DNA of 64,000 nt from Algoriphagus locisalis (GTDB lineage: Bacteria > Bacteroidota > Bacteroidia > Cytophagales > Cyclobacteriaceae), in assembly GCF_900116615.1 (NCBI RefSeq), contig NZ_FPBF01000012.1, forward strand, positions 32,867 to 96,866, in the 5' to 3' direction. Both the position numbers and the translations under genes were made by a program. Under the pieces are notes generated by a model. That model saw only the letters and a program-made list of their open reading frames with translations, made no database searches and had not been told where the DNA came from. Positions 1-7,592 of this stretch are shown here, piece by piece. How positions within the stretch are numbered: position 1 is the first letter of the stretch; each line of letters begins with the position of its first letter.

Positions 1-1
1 T

Positions 2-313
2 CGCATCAAATCAGAGGCTCTTGATCATCAACTGCCAGCACTAGCCATTCAGCTTTTGGTAGAAAATGCGCTAAAGCATAACGTGGCGAGTCAGGAACAC
101 CCGCTTAAAATCACCATCACAGCAGATCGGGATAAGGTAGTGGTCAACAACAGCATCACCCGTAAACCAGAGCAAATCCCTTCCATAGGAATCGGGCTGA
201 ACAACCTGAAAGCCCGCTACAAACTTTATGGCAAACAGCAGATTTCTATCCAAGAATCTCAAGCATGTTTCTATGTGAATTTGCCGTTTATCTTTCCCGG
301 ACTTGCAGAATGA
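2..313 (+). CDS. LytS-family sensor histidine kinase, C-terminal fragment (5' end outside window)
   Basis: The reading frame is open from base 2, so only the last 103 residues or so are present. The fragment is the ATPase domain of a LytS/YehU-type kinase: it holds a canonical N box (LPALAIQLLVENALKHN) and a late glycine-rich G-x-G-L-x-N-L-x-x-R segment. In this family the ATPase domain serves to phosphorylate a histidine further upstream, which cannot be seen here. The stop overlaps the start of the next gene (ATGA), which implies translational coupling to a second LytS-like protein and then to a LytTR regulator. Family assignment is firm; the signal sensed is unknown. Confidence 0.9.
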   Translation, partial: RIKSEALDHQLPALAIQLLVENALKHNVASQEHPLKITITADRDKVVVNNSITRKPEQIPSIGIGLNNLKARYKLYGKQQISIQESQACFYVNLPFIFPGLAE

Positions 314-1368
314 CAAAGATTCTTACTCCTAACCCCCTGACTAGATTGTTGCTTCCTCTGGGAGTTGGGGCCTTGGTTTACTTAAGTGTACTTCTCGCTT
401 TTGACACGGTTGGCACTGCCCTGCAGGATTTTTTCACCCAGGAACTCATCTTTTGCATTGTTTGCAGCTATTTGGTTCTGGAAGGAAACAGGTTTTTAAT
501 CCACCAGCTGGAGTCAAAGCTTTCCATAGCGCTGGAATTTAAAAAACAGGTAATCAGATTACTGATTCTCACTGTGGTCGGAAGTATAGTTTTAACCAGT
601 GGAATGCTCATTGCTTATTTTTCCTGGTTTGAAAACATGAATGATCCGACGGTCTATTCCACTGAATTAAAGATTTTCAATGGACTGTTTATTTTTGTTT
701 CCCTGATGTACCAGGGACATTTTGCCGGCTTTTATTATATCCACAACAAATTCCAGAAGGAACTGGAATCAGAGAAAAGAGAAAAAGAACTGTTGGAAAA
801 AAACATAGATCTGTTTCACTACATGCTGAACCCTGAATTTCTATTGGTAGGATTGGAATCCATAGTGATCAGAATTAAGGAAAAGGATTTATTTATGGCC
901 GACGAGGGCGTTCTTCTCCTCGCGGATATTTATAGGCATTCTTTGAAAGACCAGGAAGAATTGGTTCCGCTGAGCCAAGAGTTACAAGCCATGCAATGTA
1001 CCCAAACTTTTTTCAGACAGTTTGTATCCAAAAACATCATTCTGAGTCACTTCCCAGATCCTGCAGGTCTGCTGATAGTGCCCCGTACCTTGACTAAAGT
1101 ACTGGAAGCCATCGCATATTCTCAGCTTTCCTCCGAATCTATGCCACTATCGCTCAGTATGGAACTTTCTGAAAATTGCCTTATTCTAAAATTTGAATCC
1201 AATTTTTCATTGACCAAAAGCCACATACTAGAGGAAACACTAAAGGTCATCAAGTCGCAGTATGGTTGGCTTAACAACCGGCTACATTGGCAAGACCTCT
1301 CATTATTTTCTATTTATATCCCGTTAGAAAAGCCATTTAACGCCCAATCTGAAGTACAAATCTCCTAA
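310..1368 (+). CDS. LytS-like membrane protein with degenerate kinase domain (putative pseudokinase)
   Basis: 352 residues from the ATG that overlaps the previous stop codon; an upstream in-frame TTG at 265 would lie inside the previous gene and is less likely. Four hydrophobic segments fill roughly residues 12-150, followed by a short coiled stretch and a LytS-like cytoplasmic part. The family motif around the phosphorylated histidine (N-P-H-F-L-F-N) reads LNPEFLLVGL here, so the histidine is glutamate. The ATPase N box is replaced by VLEAIAYS and no glycine-rich box is evident. It is therefore probably not an active kinase but a partner of the intact kinase just upstream. The gene is open and full length, so it is not simply decaying. 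Confidence 0.8.
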   Translation: MTKILTPNPLTRLLLPLGVGALVYLSVLLAFDTVGTALQDFFTQELIFCIVCSYLVLEGNRFLIHQLESKLSIALEFKKQVIRLLILTVVGSIVLTSGMLIAYFSWFENMNDPTVYSTELKIFNGLFIFVSLMYQGHFAGFYYIHNKFQKELESEKREKELLEKNIDLFHYMLNPEFLLVGLESIVIRIKEKDLFMADEGVLLLADIYRHSLKDQEELVPLSQELQAMQCTQTFFRQFVSKNIILSHFPDPAGLLIVPRTLTKVLEAIAYSQLSSESMPLSLSMELSENCLILKFESNFSLTKSHILEETLKVIKSQYGWLNNRLHWQDLSLFSIYIPLEKPFNAQSEVQIS

Positions 1369-1370
1369 TT

Positions 1371-2138
1371 ATGAAAGTTATCCTGATTGAAGACGAACTT
1401 CCGGCCATAGAGAAGTTAAGCCACTTTTTGCAAAAGTATAACCCGAATTCACAAATCCTTGGAGTGGCATCTTCCATTGCCCAGGCGGTGCCCCTACTGG
1501 GAAAATATGGGGAAGAGGCTGATCTGTTATTGGTAGATGTGCAGCTGGAAGACGGACTTTCTTTTCAGGCACTGGATCAGGTTTCATTTTTCAAACCGGT
1601 AATTTTCATCACTGCCCACAGTCAGTATGCTCTGGAGGCATTTCAGGCAAATGGAATTGACTACTTGGTAAAACCTATCCGTTACTCAGCTTTTGAAGCG
1701 GCCCTCGACAAATTCCGGCAATTAAGTGGAAATGCTCTGAATCAAAGCCAAAATACCCAGCTCTGGCAATATTTTAAAAAGCCCAGCTATAAAGAGCGGT
1801 TTATGGTAAAAATAGGAGAACACATTCATTCCATTGCCACCTCATCCATTCATCTGTTTAACACAGAAGGAAGGAACACCTATCTTATACTGGAAGATGG
1901 AAAACGTTTCATCACCGACTATAAAATGGAATCATTGGAAGAGATAGTTGACCCTGCCCTGTTTTTCCGGGTCAATCGAAGTTTCATGGTTCACTTAAGT
2001 GCAATCAAAGACGTACTGGTCTATTCCAATAGCAGACTCAAAATCAATCCTACTATCCCATTTAAAGAAGAAATCATCGTAAGTCGGGATCGGGTCAGCA
2101 GATTCAAAGAATGGTTAGGAGGAACTGGTGAAACTTGA
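1371..2138 (+). CDS. LytTR-family response regulator
   Basis: 255 residues. The N-terminal half is a receiver domain: acidic pocket (IEDE near residue 7), phospho-acceptor aspartate in LLLVDVQLEDG, the conserved threonine in FITAH and lysine in YLVKPI. The C-terminal half (about 145-250) is a LytTR DNA-binding domain (FMVKIGEHIHSI, then FFRVNRSFMVHLSAI). It starts 2 nt after the pseudokinase gene, so all three genes form one unit. By family knowledge it should bind DNA as a dimer upstream of its targets. I saw no obvious pair of LytTR direct repeats nearby, and its regulon is unknown. Confidence 0.92.
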   Translation: MKVILIEDELPAIEKLSHFLQKYNPNSQILGVASSIAQAVPLLGKYGEEADLLLVDVQLEDGLSFQALDQVSFFKPVIFITAHSQYALEAFQANGIDYLVKPIRYSAFEAALDKFRQLSGNALNQSQNTQLWQYFKKPSYKERFMVKIGEHIHSIATSSIHLFNTEGRNTYLILEDGKRFITDYKMESLEEIVDPALFFRVNRSFMVHLSAIKDVLVYSNSRLKINPTIPFKEEIIVSRDRVSRFKEWLGGTGET

Positions 2139-2211
2139 TGATTTAATAAGGAATGTTTTTCAATTAACTTTCGATTAAGAGTATTGAGCTACTGGTATTG
2201 AAGCATCACCT

Positions 2212-2457
2212 TGCTATACCATGGGAAATTTATAGTTGAAACTCCGTCGAATCCCGCATACGTCAAGGTAATGGATTCATGATCAGGAAATTTTGAGACC
2301 ACCTGATCCCAAACCTCACCAGAGCAGAGCTACCAAATCCGGGAAGAAACAGGATAGGATGACCGGTACCATTCCTTTCTACACGGAATACTGATTGCGC
2401 TACAGAAACTGTCACTACGAGCAAAGCCATTATCAGGCAGCTAATAAGTTTTTGCAG
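2212..2457 (-). pseudogene. Decayed 5' part of a periplasmic alpha/beta hydrolase gene
   Basis: This DNA aligns with the start of the intact hydrolase gene at 26482-27315. The signal peptide, the RVxRxGTGxPILFLPGFGSS stretch and then, in another frame, VWDQ...PDHESITLTYAGFDGV and FPWYS are all recognisable. The codon matching the intact ATG is CTG at 2457, a small insertion near 2320 shifts the frame, and the match ends near the ctatacc at 2214-2220, so the nucleophile and the last two thirds are missing. Similarity continues upstream into the leader (ATCTCTTGGAAGAAAAAAG, shared with 27330-27350). It is a non-functional remnant of a duplicated locus. Confidence 0.85.
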
Positions 2458-2638
2458 AAGATCGGTTTTATCTCTTGGAAGAAAAAAGTACCGAATTATT
2501 ACAGGCAATTAGAATAATTAAAAATATGAAGGATTGAAGTTCTCGTAATTAAGCCGATTCCCTGGCAAACAATGCTTTTTTAAGACGGAAGAAAAAAAAC
2601 TCTGAAAGAATCGGATTGGGATTTACACCTAGGGAAAA

Positions 2639-3289
2639 CTATTGAAGTTCAAAACTTACACCTCCTTGGGTATCATGTTCCTGCTCCTTTCCGATAGAAA
2701 GCATCCAGCGGTCATAGGTGGCCTTAGATAGCCACTGAACCTGAAAATCGTCAGTCAAATCAGTTTCAGAAGCAGCGGCTTGAGCCAATTCATGTGCCTT
2801 TCGGTATAGTAAACTGTCCTTTTCTGGATTGTGATGCAAAACAAAAGCTGCATAATACTTATCTCTGCCCTTGGCTATTTTACCCGCTCTGCTGTAGTCC
2901 AATACCTGATTTAACCGAACACTGTCTCTCCCTTTCATTTGACTGCGGAATGCAGGAATAAAAAACTTAAGATTCATGCGGTCTGCCTGGTCCATTCTAT
3001 GGGCATATTCCAGATCCTCCGAAACATTTCCGGTGGTAGTTAGCGGTTCTTCCAAGGGTGCTAAAAATCCAGTGATTAGTCCCACCACAATTATACTCAA
3101 GAGCGCTAATGGAACATGGAACCACTTCCCTTGAATCCTTTTTTGAATCAACTTGATTACAAGTGCTAGTAACAAGTAGCATAAAATCAATCCCAATATC
3201 GCCAACAAAACAAATGAGAAGAGCGGATAATGATATGAAAGATATCCTACGACAAGTAATCCGGTCAGATAAGCTATGTTTTTCACCAT
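2639..3289 (-). CDS. DUF6624-like protein with three N-terminal membrane segments
   Basis: 216 residues. Three hydrophobic helices occupy about residues 5-25, 27-48 and 58-77. The rest is soluble and carries a pattern I associate with DUF6624 proteins: DQADR near residue 100, an AAFVLHH segment, YRKAHELAQAAA, then a WLSKATYDRWMLSIG stretch with a late D-T-Q. The biochemical role of that family is not established. The membrane-anchored arrangement is less usual than the secreted or cytosolic forms. The gene sits between the two remnants of a duplicated hydrolase/lipoprotein locus, so it may have arrived after or during that duplication. Domain naming is by eye. Confidence 0.65.
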   Translation of the reverse strand: MVKNIAYLTGLLVVGYLSYHYPLFSFVLLAILGLILCYLLLALVIKLIQKRIQGKWFHVPLALLSIIVVGLITGFLAPLEEPLTTTGNVSEDLEYAHRMDQADRMNLKFFIPAFRSQMKGRDSVRLNQVLDYSRAGKIAKGRDKYYAAFVLHHNPEKDSLLYRKAHELAQAAASETDLTDDFQVQWLSKATYDRWMLSIGKEQEHDTQGGVSFELQ

Positions 3290-3636
3290 GTGTCAACTAA
3301 TTTTTTTTTAAAATCTGGATACATGGGGTAATGGATGGTTTTCAACTAATGCTCCCACACTTATGGTAAGTACGCTTCCGTACGTCAGGTGAACATTCCT
3401 GAACAGGTAATTAATGCTTTTAATTACGAGTCAATATTGACTTCATCTACAAAGGCTACACTTAATAGCAAATAACCCATTTCATTTCTCAGCCCCCCAT
3501 ACCCCAATTGATAGATGAAGCAAACTTTCCAAGAACAGTACCAATTGTAAGATGGGCTGAGCTAAACAGTGTATATCATGAGGAACGAAATGAGGCAAAC
3601 CAGCCTAGTCCAGATATTTCAAAAAATGTATATTTA

Positions 3637-3819
3637 TTCAGAAGTGACTTTATAAATTCCGGTCGGTGCTGTTTGTATCAGTTTTCCATCCGTAAACTTC
3701 TGATAGATATCCGATGATCCTTTTGGGCTTTGTGTACTGCGCCACTTGTTTCTTGCTAAGTCATTTCCATCTTTTCTCTTAGCTGATGTCTTTGCTGATG
3801 TTTTTGCTAGTGTCTTCAT
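3637..3819 (-). pseudogene. Remnant of BACON-like lipoprotein C-terminus fused to an unrelated small ORF
   Basis: An open frame of 61 codons starts at the ATG at 3819 and stops at TAA (3634-3636). Its last 18 residues (DGKLIQTAPTGIYKVTSE) closely match the last 18 of the lipoprotein at 27521-28456 (EGKLIQIAPTGDYRIISE). The match goes on past the stop into non-coding DNA (about 3528-3600 against 27415-27475, including the shared string ACCAATTGT). The first 40 residues are lysine-, serine- and threonine-rich and do not match the lipoprotein. I read it as the tail of a lost lipoprotein gene; a real small protein using this tail cannot be excluded. Confidence 0.55.
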
Positions 3820-4092
3820 AGTCTTTTGTGTTTTGGTTTGACAAATTCTTATGAAGCTGCACCAGCCTGAGACCGGCACTACCCGCAAGAGGAAACGGAA
3901 TAAACCAGCAGAGACAAGTGCGTGGGCTTTATGCCGTAAGCTCTTGCCTCGTGTGACGGGATCAGGCTAAATTGGCGGAAGAAGGAATGGGAAAAATAAG
4001 TTGTTTTAAACAAGCTCACAGAACCTATCAGGTTGTAAATAACCCTTTCCACTAAAGTAGGTTCGAATGTGAACAAACCAATGAAACATAAT
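3820..4092. other. Intergenic stretch, no gene supported
   Basis: Together with 3290-3633 this forms the gene-poor flank between the DUF6624-like gene and the Rrf2 gene. The lower part carries relics of the duplicated lipoprotein/hydrolase locus described separately. The upper part holds only short open frames lacking family features. I see no RNA gene, and no repeat apart from the palindrome that begins at 4093. Confidence 0.5.
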
Positions 4093-4111
4093 TGTAATAT
4101 TTATTGTTACA
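4093..4111. promoter_or_regulatory. Operator-like palindrome TGTAA-N9-TTACA upstream of the Rrf2 gene
   Basis: Perfect 5-bp arms with a 9-bp spacer. The same arms and spacer length recur at 4570-4588 in front of the QorB-like gene. This copy covers the TTG (4104-4106) that would be the -33 element of the promoter ending at 4133, so binding here would block transcription. Rrf2 regulators bind such AT-rich dyads and commonly repress themselves, so the Rrf2 protein at 4142 is the natural candidate. Binding is inferred, not shown. Confidence 0.7.
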
Positions 4112-4133
4112 TATAAAGTAACTCTTATATTTG
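4104..4133 (+). promoter_or_regulatory. Bacteroidota-type promoter of the Rrf2 gene
   Basis: TATATTTG at 4126-4133 matches the Bacteroidota -7 consensus TAnnTTTG exactly. A TTG at 4104-4106 lies 19 bp upstream, the expected place for the -33 element. The box ends 8 bp before the ATG, so the leader would be very short. The -33 part lies inside the palindrome at 4093-4111. Confidence 0.65.
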
Positions 4134-4141
4134 CATCAGTT

Positions 4142-4552
4142 ATGAACAACACCAGATTTGCAACCGCCCTTCACATTTTAACGCTTCTTGCGTACAAGGA
4201 GCATGAGTGGCTAAGTTCAGACTGGATAGCCGGAAGCATCAACGTCAACCCTGTGATTGTCCGCAAAGAGCTTGGGGTATTGATGCATGCAGGGCTGGTG
4301 AAGAGCAGAAAAGGCAAAGAGGGCGGGTATGCACTGGATAAAAACAGCGTAGCTATTACCCTTGCAGATATATATCTTACAGTGAAGACCACGAATGTTT
4401 TAGGGAAAAAGAATTTATTACCCAATCCAAAATGTCCTGTCGGCAAGGATATTAACAAAAAACTTGAGGGACTAAATACAGTAATTGATCAATCGGTGAT
4501 CAAAGAATTACAATGCAAAACCTTGAAAAATTTTGCAGAAAACTTTCACTGA
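4142..4552 (+). CDS. Rrf2 family transcriptional regulator (YwnA-like)
   Basis: 136 residues. A winged helix-turn-helix covers about residues 1-65, with SSDWIAGSINVNPVIVRKEL as recognition region and KGKEGGYAL as the wing. Then comes the dimerisation helix typical of Rrf2 proteins. It lacks the three-cysteine iron-sulphur site of IscR/NsrR. It has two cysteines, Cys98 in PNPKCPVG and Cys125, so sensing by thiol chemistry is plausible, as known for other YwnA-type members. It sits 59 nt before a QorB-like reductase with a matching operator, which points to local repression relieved by quinone, aldehyde or oxidative stress. The stress type is inferred. Confidence 0.9.
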   Translation: MNNTRFATALHILTLLAYKEHEWLSSDWIAGSINVNPVIVRKELGVLMHAGLVKSRKGKEGGYALDKNSVAITLADIYLTVKTTNVLGKKNLLPNPKCPVGKDINKKLEGLNTVIDQSVIKELQCKTLKNFAENFH

Positions 4553-4569
4553 TATTTTTTGCCTTTTAA

Positions 4570-4588
4570 TGTAACACAAACTATTACA
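4570..4588. promoter_or_regulatory. Second copy of the TGTAA-N9-TTACA operator-like palindrome, upstream of qorB
   Basis: Arms and spacer length equal those at 4093-4111; only the 9 spacer bases differ. It ends 23 bp before the ATG of the QorB-like gene. TAACTTTA at 4591-4598 fits TAnnTTTG except for the last base and could be the -7 box, putting the palindrome in the promoter. The gene may therefore have its own repressed promoter in addition to read-through from the Rrf2 gene. Confidence 0.7.
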
Positions 4589-4611
4589 CTTAACTTTAAA
4601 ATACAACAGGT

Positions 4612-5454
4612 ATGAAAATCGGAATTACCGGGGCAACCGGTCAACTCGGAAAATTGGTAGTAGAGCAACTGAAAAGCAGAACAGATGCGTCAGACCTCAT
4701 AGCACTGGTTCGCTCACCGCAAAAAGTAGAGGATATAGAGGCCAGGGCTTTCGATTACAACGCCCCTGAGTCAATGGAAGAATCTTTACAAGGCATCCAT
4801 ACCTTGCTCTTGATTTCCGGAAATGAAATCGGAAAAAGAGCCATGCAGCATAAGAATGTGATCAATGCAGCCAAAGAAGCAGGCATAAAATGGATAGTCT
4901 ATACCAGCCTACTAAGAGCAGACACCTCCACACTCAGTCTTGCTGAGGAGCACTTAGCTACAGAAAAATACTTGAATGAATCAGGCATTTCATTCACTCT
5001 ATTGAGAAACGGATGGTATACTGAAAACTATTCAGGTTCTATTCCGGGAGCTTTAGCAGCAGGTGCATTTATAGGAAGTGCAGGTGATGGTAAAATATCA
5101 TCGGCCAGCCGGGCTGATTTTGCCGAAGCGGCAGCTGCCGTATTAACCGGTGAAGGTCACGAAGGTAAAGTATATGAACTTGCCGGTGACCAGTCTTTTA
5201 CTTTAAAGGATTTCGCAGTGGAAATCTCTAAGCAAACTGGTAAAGACATACCTTACCAAGACCTCTCTGAGCAGGAATACAGCAAAGCACTTCAAGGTTT
5301 CGGCTTACCTGATAGGATCGCAGACGGTATAGCCTCATGGGATGTCAGTGCCTCAAAAGGGGATTTATATGCAGAAGATAAAACTTTATCAAAACTGATA
5401 GATCATCCTACAACTCCGATGTCAGAATCAATAAAAGCAATTTTAAACTCATAG
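4612..5454 (+). CDS. qorB: NmrA/QorB-like NAD(P)H:quinone oxidoreductase
   Basis: 280 residues, close to the usual 285 or so of QorB. The N-terminal dinucleotide motif is GITGATGQLGKLV. Further stretches typical of this family are YTSLLRADTS, TLLRNGWYTENY and GAFIGSAGDGKI, followed by SRADFAEAAAAVL and KVYELAGD. Family knowledge: an atypical short-chain dehydrogenase that reduces quinones with NADPH in the cytoplasm and probably protects against redox-cycling compounds. It lies downstream of the Rrf2 regulator with a shared operator-like site, and a strong hairpin terminator follows. The family is very clear; the exact substrate is not. Confidence 0.9.
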   Translation: MKIGITGATGQLGKLVVEQLKSRTDASDLIALVRSPQKVEDIEARAFDYNAPESMEESLQGIHTLLLISGNEIGKRAMQHKNVINAAKEAGIKWIVYTSLLRADTSTLSLAEEHLATEKYLNESGISFTLLRNGWYTENYSGSIPGALAAGAFIGSAGDGKISSASRADFAEAAAAVLTGEGHEGKVYELAGDQSFTLKDFAVEISKQTGKDIPYQDLSEQEYSKALQGFGLPDRIADGIASWDVSASKGDLYAEDKTLSKLIDHPTTPMSESIKAILNS

Positions 5455-5464
5455 AATAGAAATA

Positions 5465-5503
5465 AAGCAAAATGCCACTTCACTCTAGTGGCATTTTGCT
5501 TTT
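5465..5503. terminator. Strong intrinsic terminator after qorB, possibly bidirectional
   Basis: A perfect 16-bp inverted repeat (AAAGCAAAATGCCACT and its complement) with a 7-nt loop, ending in T residues on the plus strand and A residues before the first arm. It lies 11 nt after the qorB stop codon and on the other side faces the end of the mob operon, so it could stop transcription from both. Confidence 0.85.
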
Positions 5504-5603
5504 GGTAAATTTGAAACTGTCTTATACAGAATCAAAACAAACCTGTTATTAAGCTCAAATCACCCCATAAAACACGCATTTCTAACGAGTGGACTTGGAC
5601 AGT

Positions 5604-7583
5604 TTAGCTCCTAATAATCAAATGCCCTAACTCCGGTGTATCAAATACCCGTTCCATTTCCACTCTGATAATCTCCTCCACTTCACGCTTGATTCTCCTG
5701 TAGTTTTCCTCCACCTCCTCCTGGGTGATTTCCCGTGCTTTGGGGATTGGTCGATACCTTTCTTCCTCCTGCTTCAAGGATTTATGATCATTGATGATCT
5801 CAGCATGAAACGCTTTCAATTCGATCTTCTGGTCTGGTGTGTCTGCCACCATTCCCACAAATTCACCAGAGGAAAGTGAAGCTATAGTAGAAGGAGGAAC
5901 CGCCTGATCCAGTTGGGTGGATTTGCTAACTGATGTCTCTGAACTGTTGATCGATACACTCTCCCGGTTCTGGATAATCCTTCCAAACCGTTCTGAAAGT
6001 TGCTTTGCCGTATCCCCCAATACCTGTCCGCTGATAAAATTCCCCACCGTATTCATAATCACATCAGCCTGCTCCCTTCCATAATCCTTTCGAAGCTGGC
6101 TGTAATCCTGTACTCCCAAGCAGGTAGCTACCTTGTTGGACCGTGCGGTGGCAATCAGGTTATCAATGCCATTGAAATAGATCGTAGGAAATTCATCAAA
6201 CACCAGACTGGATTTCAGCTTGCCCTTCTGGTTGACCAGCTTGACCACCCTGGAAATATAGAGCGATAAGACAGCCCCATAGACCTGCTGCTTTTGGGGA
6301 TTGTTTCCCATGCAGATGATTTTAGGCGCATCTGGATTGTTTAGATCCAGCGTGAATTCACTCTCGGAAAGCACATAATACAGTTGGGGAGAAGAAAGTC
6401 GTGCCATGGTGATCTTGGCACTGGCCACCTGACCTTCCAACTGATCAAATGCCTTTTTAACCAAAGCAGAGACAAAAGGATTTACCAAAACTTCTATTTC
6501 CGGCTCAGTTCGTAATACAGTAAACAGTTTCTCATAATCGGCCTGCATCAGTTCGATGACATGGGGCAGGGTACAGTATTTGCCTTGTCTATGCTTTTTA
6601 AGAAACCAGACAATAGCTGTGAGGAAATTAATCGGGCTTTCCACAAAGAAGTCTCCCTGCTTTTTGATCCACTCCCTGTTCAGACCAAGCATAATGGTGC
6701 GGGCAACTTCCGAGGCATCGGTAATGTCCAGCATGGTCTCCGGGTCTAAGGGATTGCAGCGATGGGTATGGGAAAGTCTGTCAAAATTGATGGTATAGAA
6801 TTCAGGCTTTACAGGATAGGCAGAATAATTCTTTAGCAGCGTATTGTAAGCGATACGGGAGAGATCATCGTACTTGAAATCATAGACAAACATGGAAAAG
6901 CCCTTACTGATGTGTTGGGTAATCACATGTCGGATCACAAAGTAACTTTTTCCGGAACCTGGAGTACCGGCCACCAACAATGCCCTAAAGGGATTGATGA
7001 TGTTGATCCATGACTTTCTGATCGTATCCTTAAGCCGGTATTGTGCCGGAAGATTAACCGAATATCCATTTTCCAGGTAGCGCTCTTCCTGGGGAAATGT
7101 CTCGTTCAAATGATTAAACACCCCCTGATCAAACCGGTTCTTCAGCAAGCGGCTTAGCAGCCCTCCTCCCCTCAGAATAAGAATAAATCCAAGACTGGTG
7201 ACTGTTATGTAAATAATGTTCAGCGTATCTCCCTTAACTGGAAGGTAAAAGACAAAAAAGCTGCCCGCATAGAGTACCAATCCATTGATCAGTGGCAAGC
7301 CTATCTGAACCATTCTGAGTTTATCATCCTTCTTTCCTTTCGCTCCGATCAAGGAAATCAGCAAAAGCCCCAATGCGAAAACTTTGGATAGATAGAATTC
7401 ATTAAACAGACCGGTATCCTGAATATTGACCAGAAGTCTTTCTGAAATAGGATGCGTAAGCCCCCATTGATCGAAGGAATGATAACAGTAGTAATAGCAA
7501 TGCAGACCCAGCATTCCAATACTTGCCTTTCTGGTCAGGTCGATGATCTTCCTTAACCCCTCGGTGTTTTCTCCGGTTTGCAT
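5604..7583 (-). CDS. mobC: Type IV coupling protein (TraG/VirD4 family) of a mobilisation module
   Basis: 659 residues. Three or four hydrophobic segments fall between residues 20 and 140, then a TraG/VirD4-type ATPase: Walker A GTPGSGKS at 206-213 and Walker B LVFDEFP at about 460-466. The tail is charged and helical. By family it is a hexameric ATPase at the inner membrane that hands the relaxase-DNA complex to a type IV secretion channel. It is the last gene of a three-gene minus-strand unit, 9 nt after the relaxase. The symbol follows the Bacteroides naming in which the coupling protein is MobC. The secretion channel must come from elsewhere because no such genes are in the window. Confidence 0.9.
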   Translation of the reverse strand: MQTGENTEGLRKIIDLTRKASIGMLGLHCYYYCYHSFDQWGLTHPISERLLVNIQDTGLFNEFYLSKVFALGLLLISLIGAKGKKDDKLRMVQIGLPLINGLVLYAGSFFVFYLPVKGDTLNIIYITVTSLGFILILRGGGLLSRLLKNRFDQGVFNHLNETFPQEERYLENGYSVNLPAQYRLKDTIRKSWINIINPFRALLVAGTPGSGKSYFVIRHVITQHISKGFSMFVYDFKYDDLSRIAYNTLLKNYSAYPVKPEFYTINFDRLSHTHRCNPLDPETMLDITDASEVARTIMLGLNREWIKKQGDFFVESPINFLTAIVWFLKKHRQGKYCTLPHVIELMQADYEKLFTVLRTEPEIEVLVNPFVSALVKKAFDQLEGQVASAKITMARLSSPQLYYVLSESEFTLDLNNPDAPKIICMGNNPQKQQVYGAVLSLYISRVVKLVNQKGKLKSSLVFDEFPTIYFNGIDNLIATARSNKVATCLGVQDYSQLRKDYGREQADVIMNTVGNFISGQVLGDTAKQLSERFGRIIQNRESVSINSSETSVSKSTQLDQAVPPSTIASLSSGEFVGMVADTPDQKIELKAFHAEIINDHKSLKQEEERYRPIPKAREITQEEVEENYRRIKREVEEIIRVEMERVFDTPELGHLIIRS

Positions 7584-7592
7584 AGGCTCTGT

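Noticed and set aside
3508..3717. Plus-strand open frame of 69 codons
   Set aside because: It runs through the DNA that matches the lipoprotein tail and 3' flank on the other strand and has no protein features.
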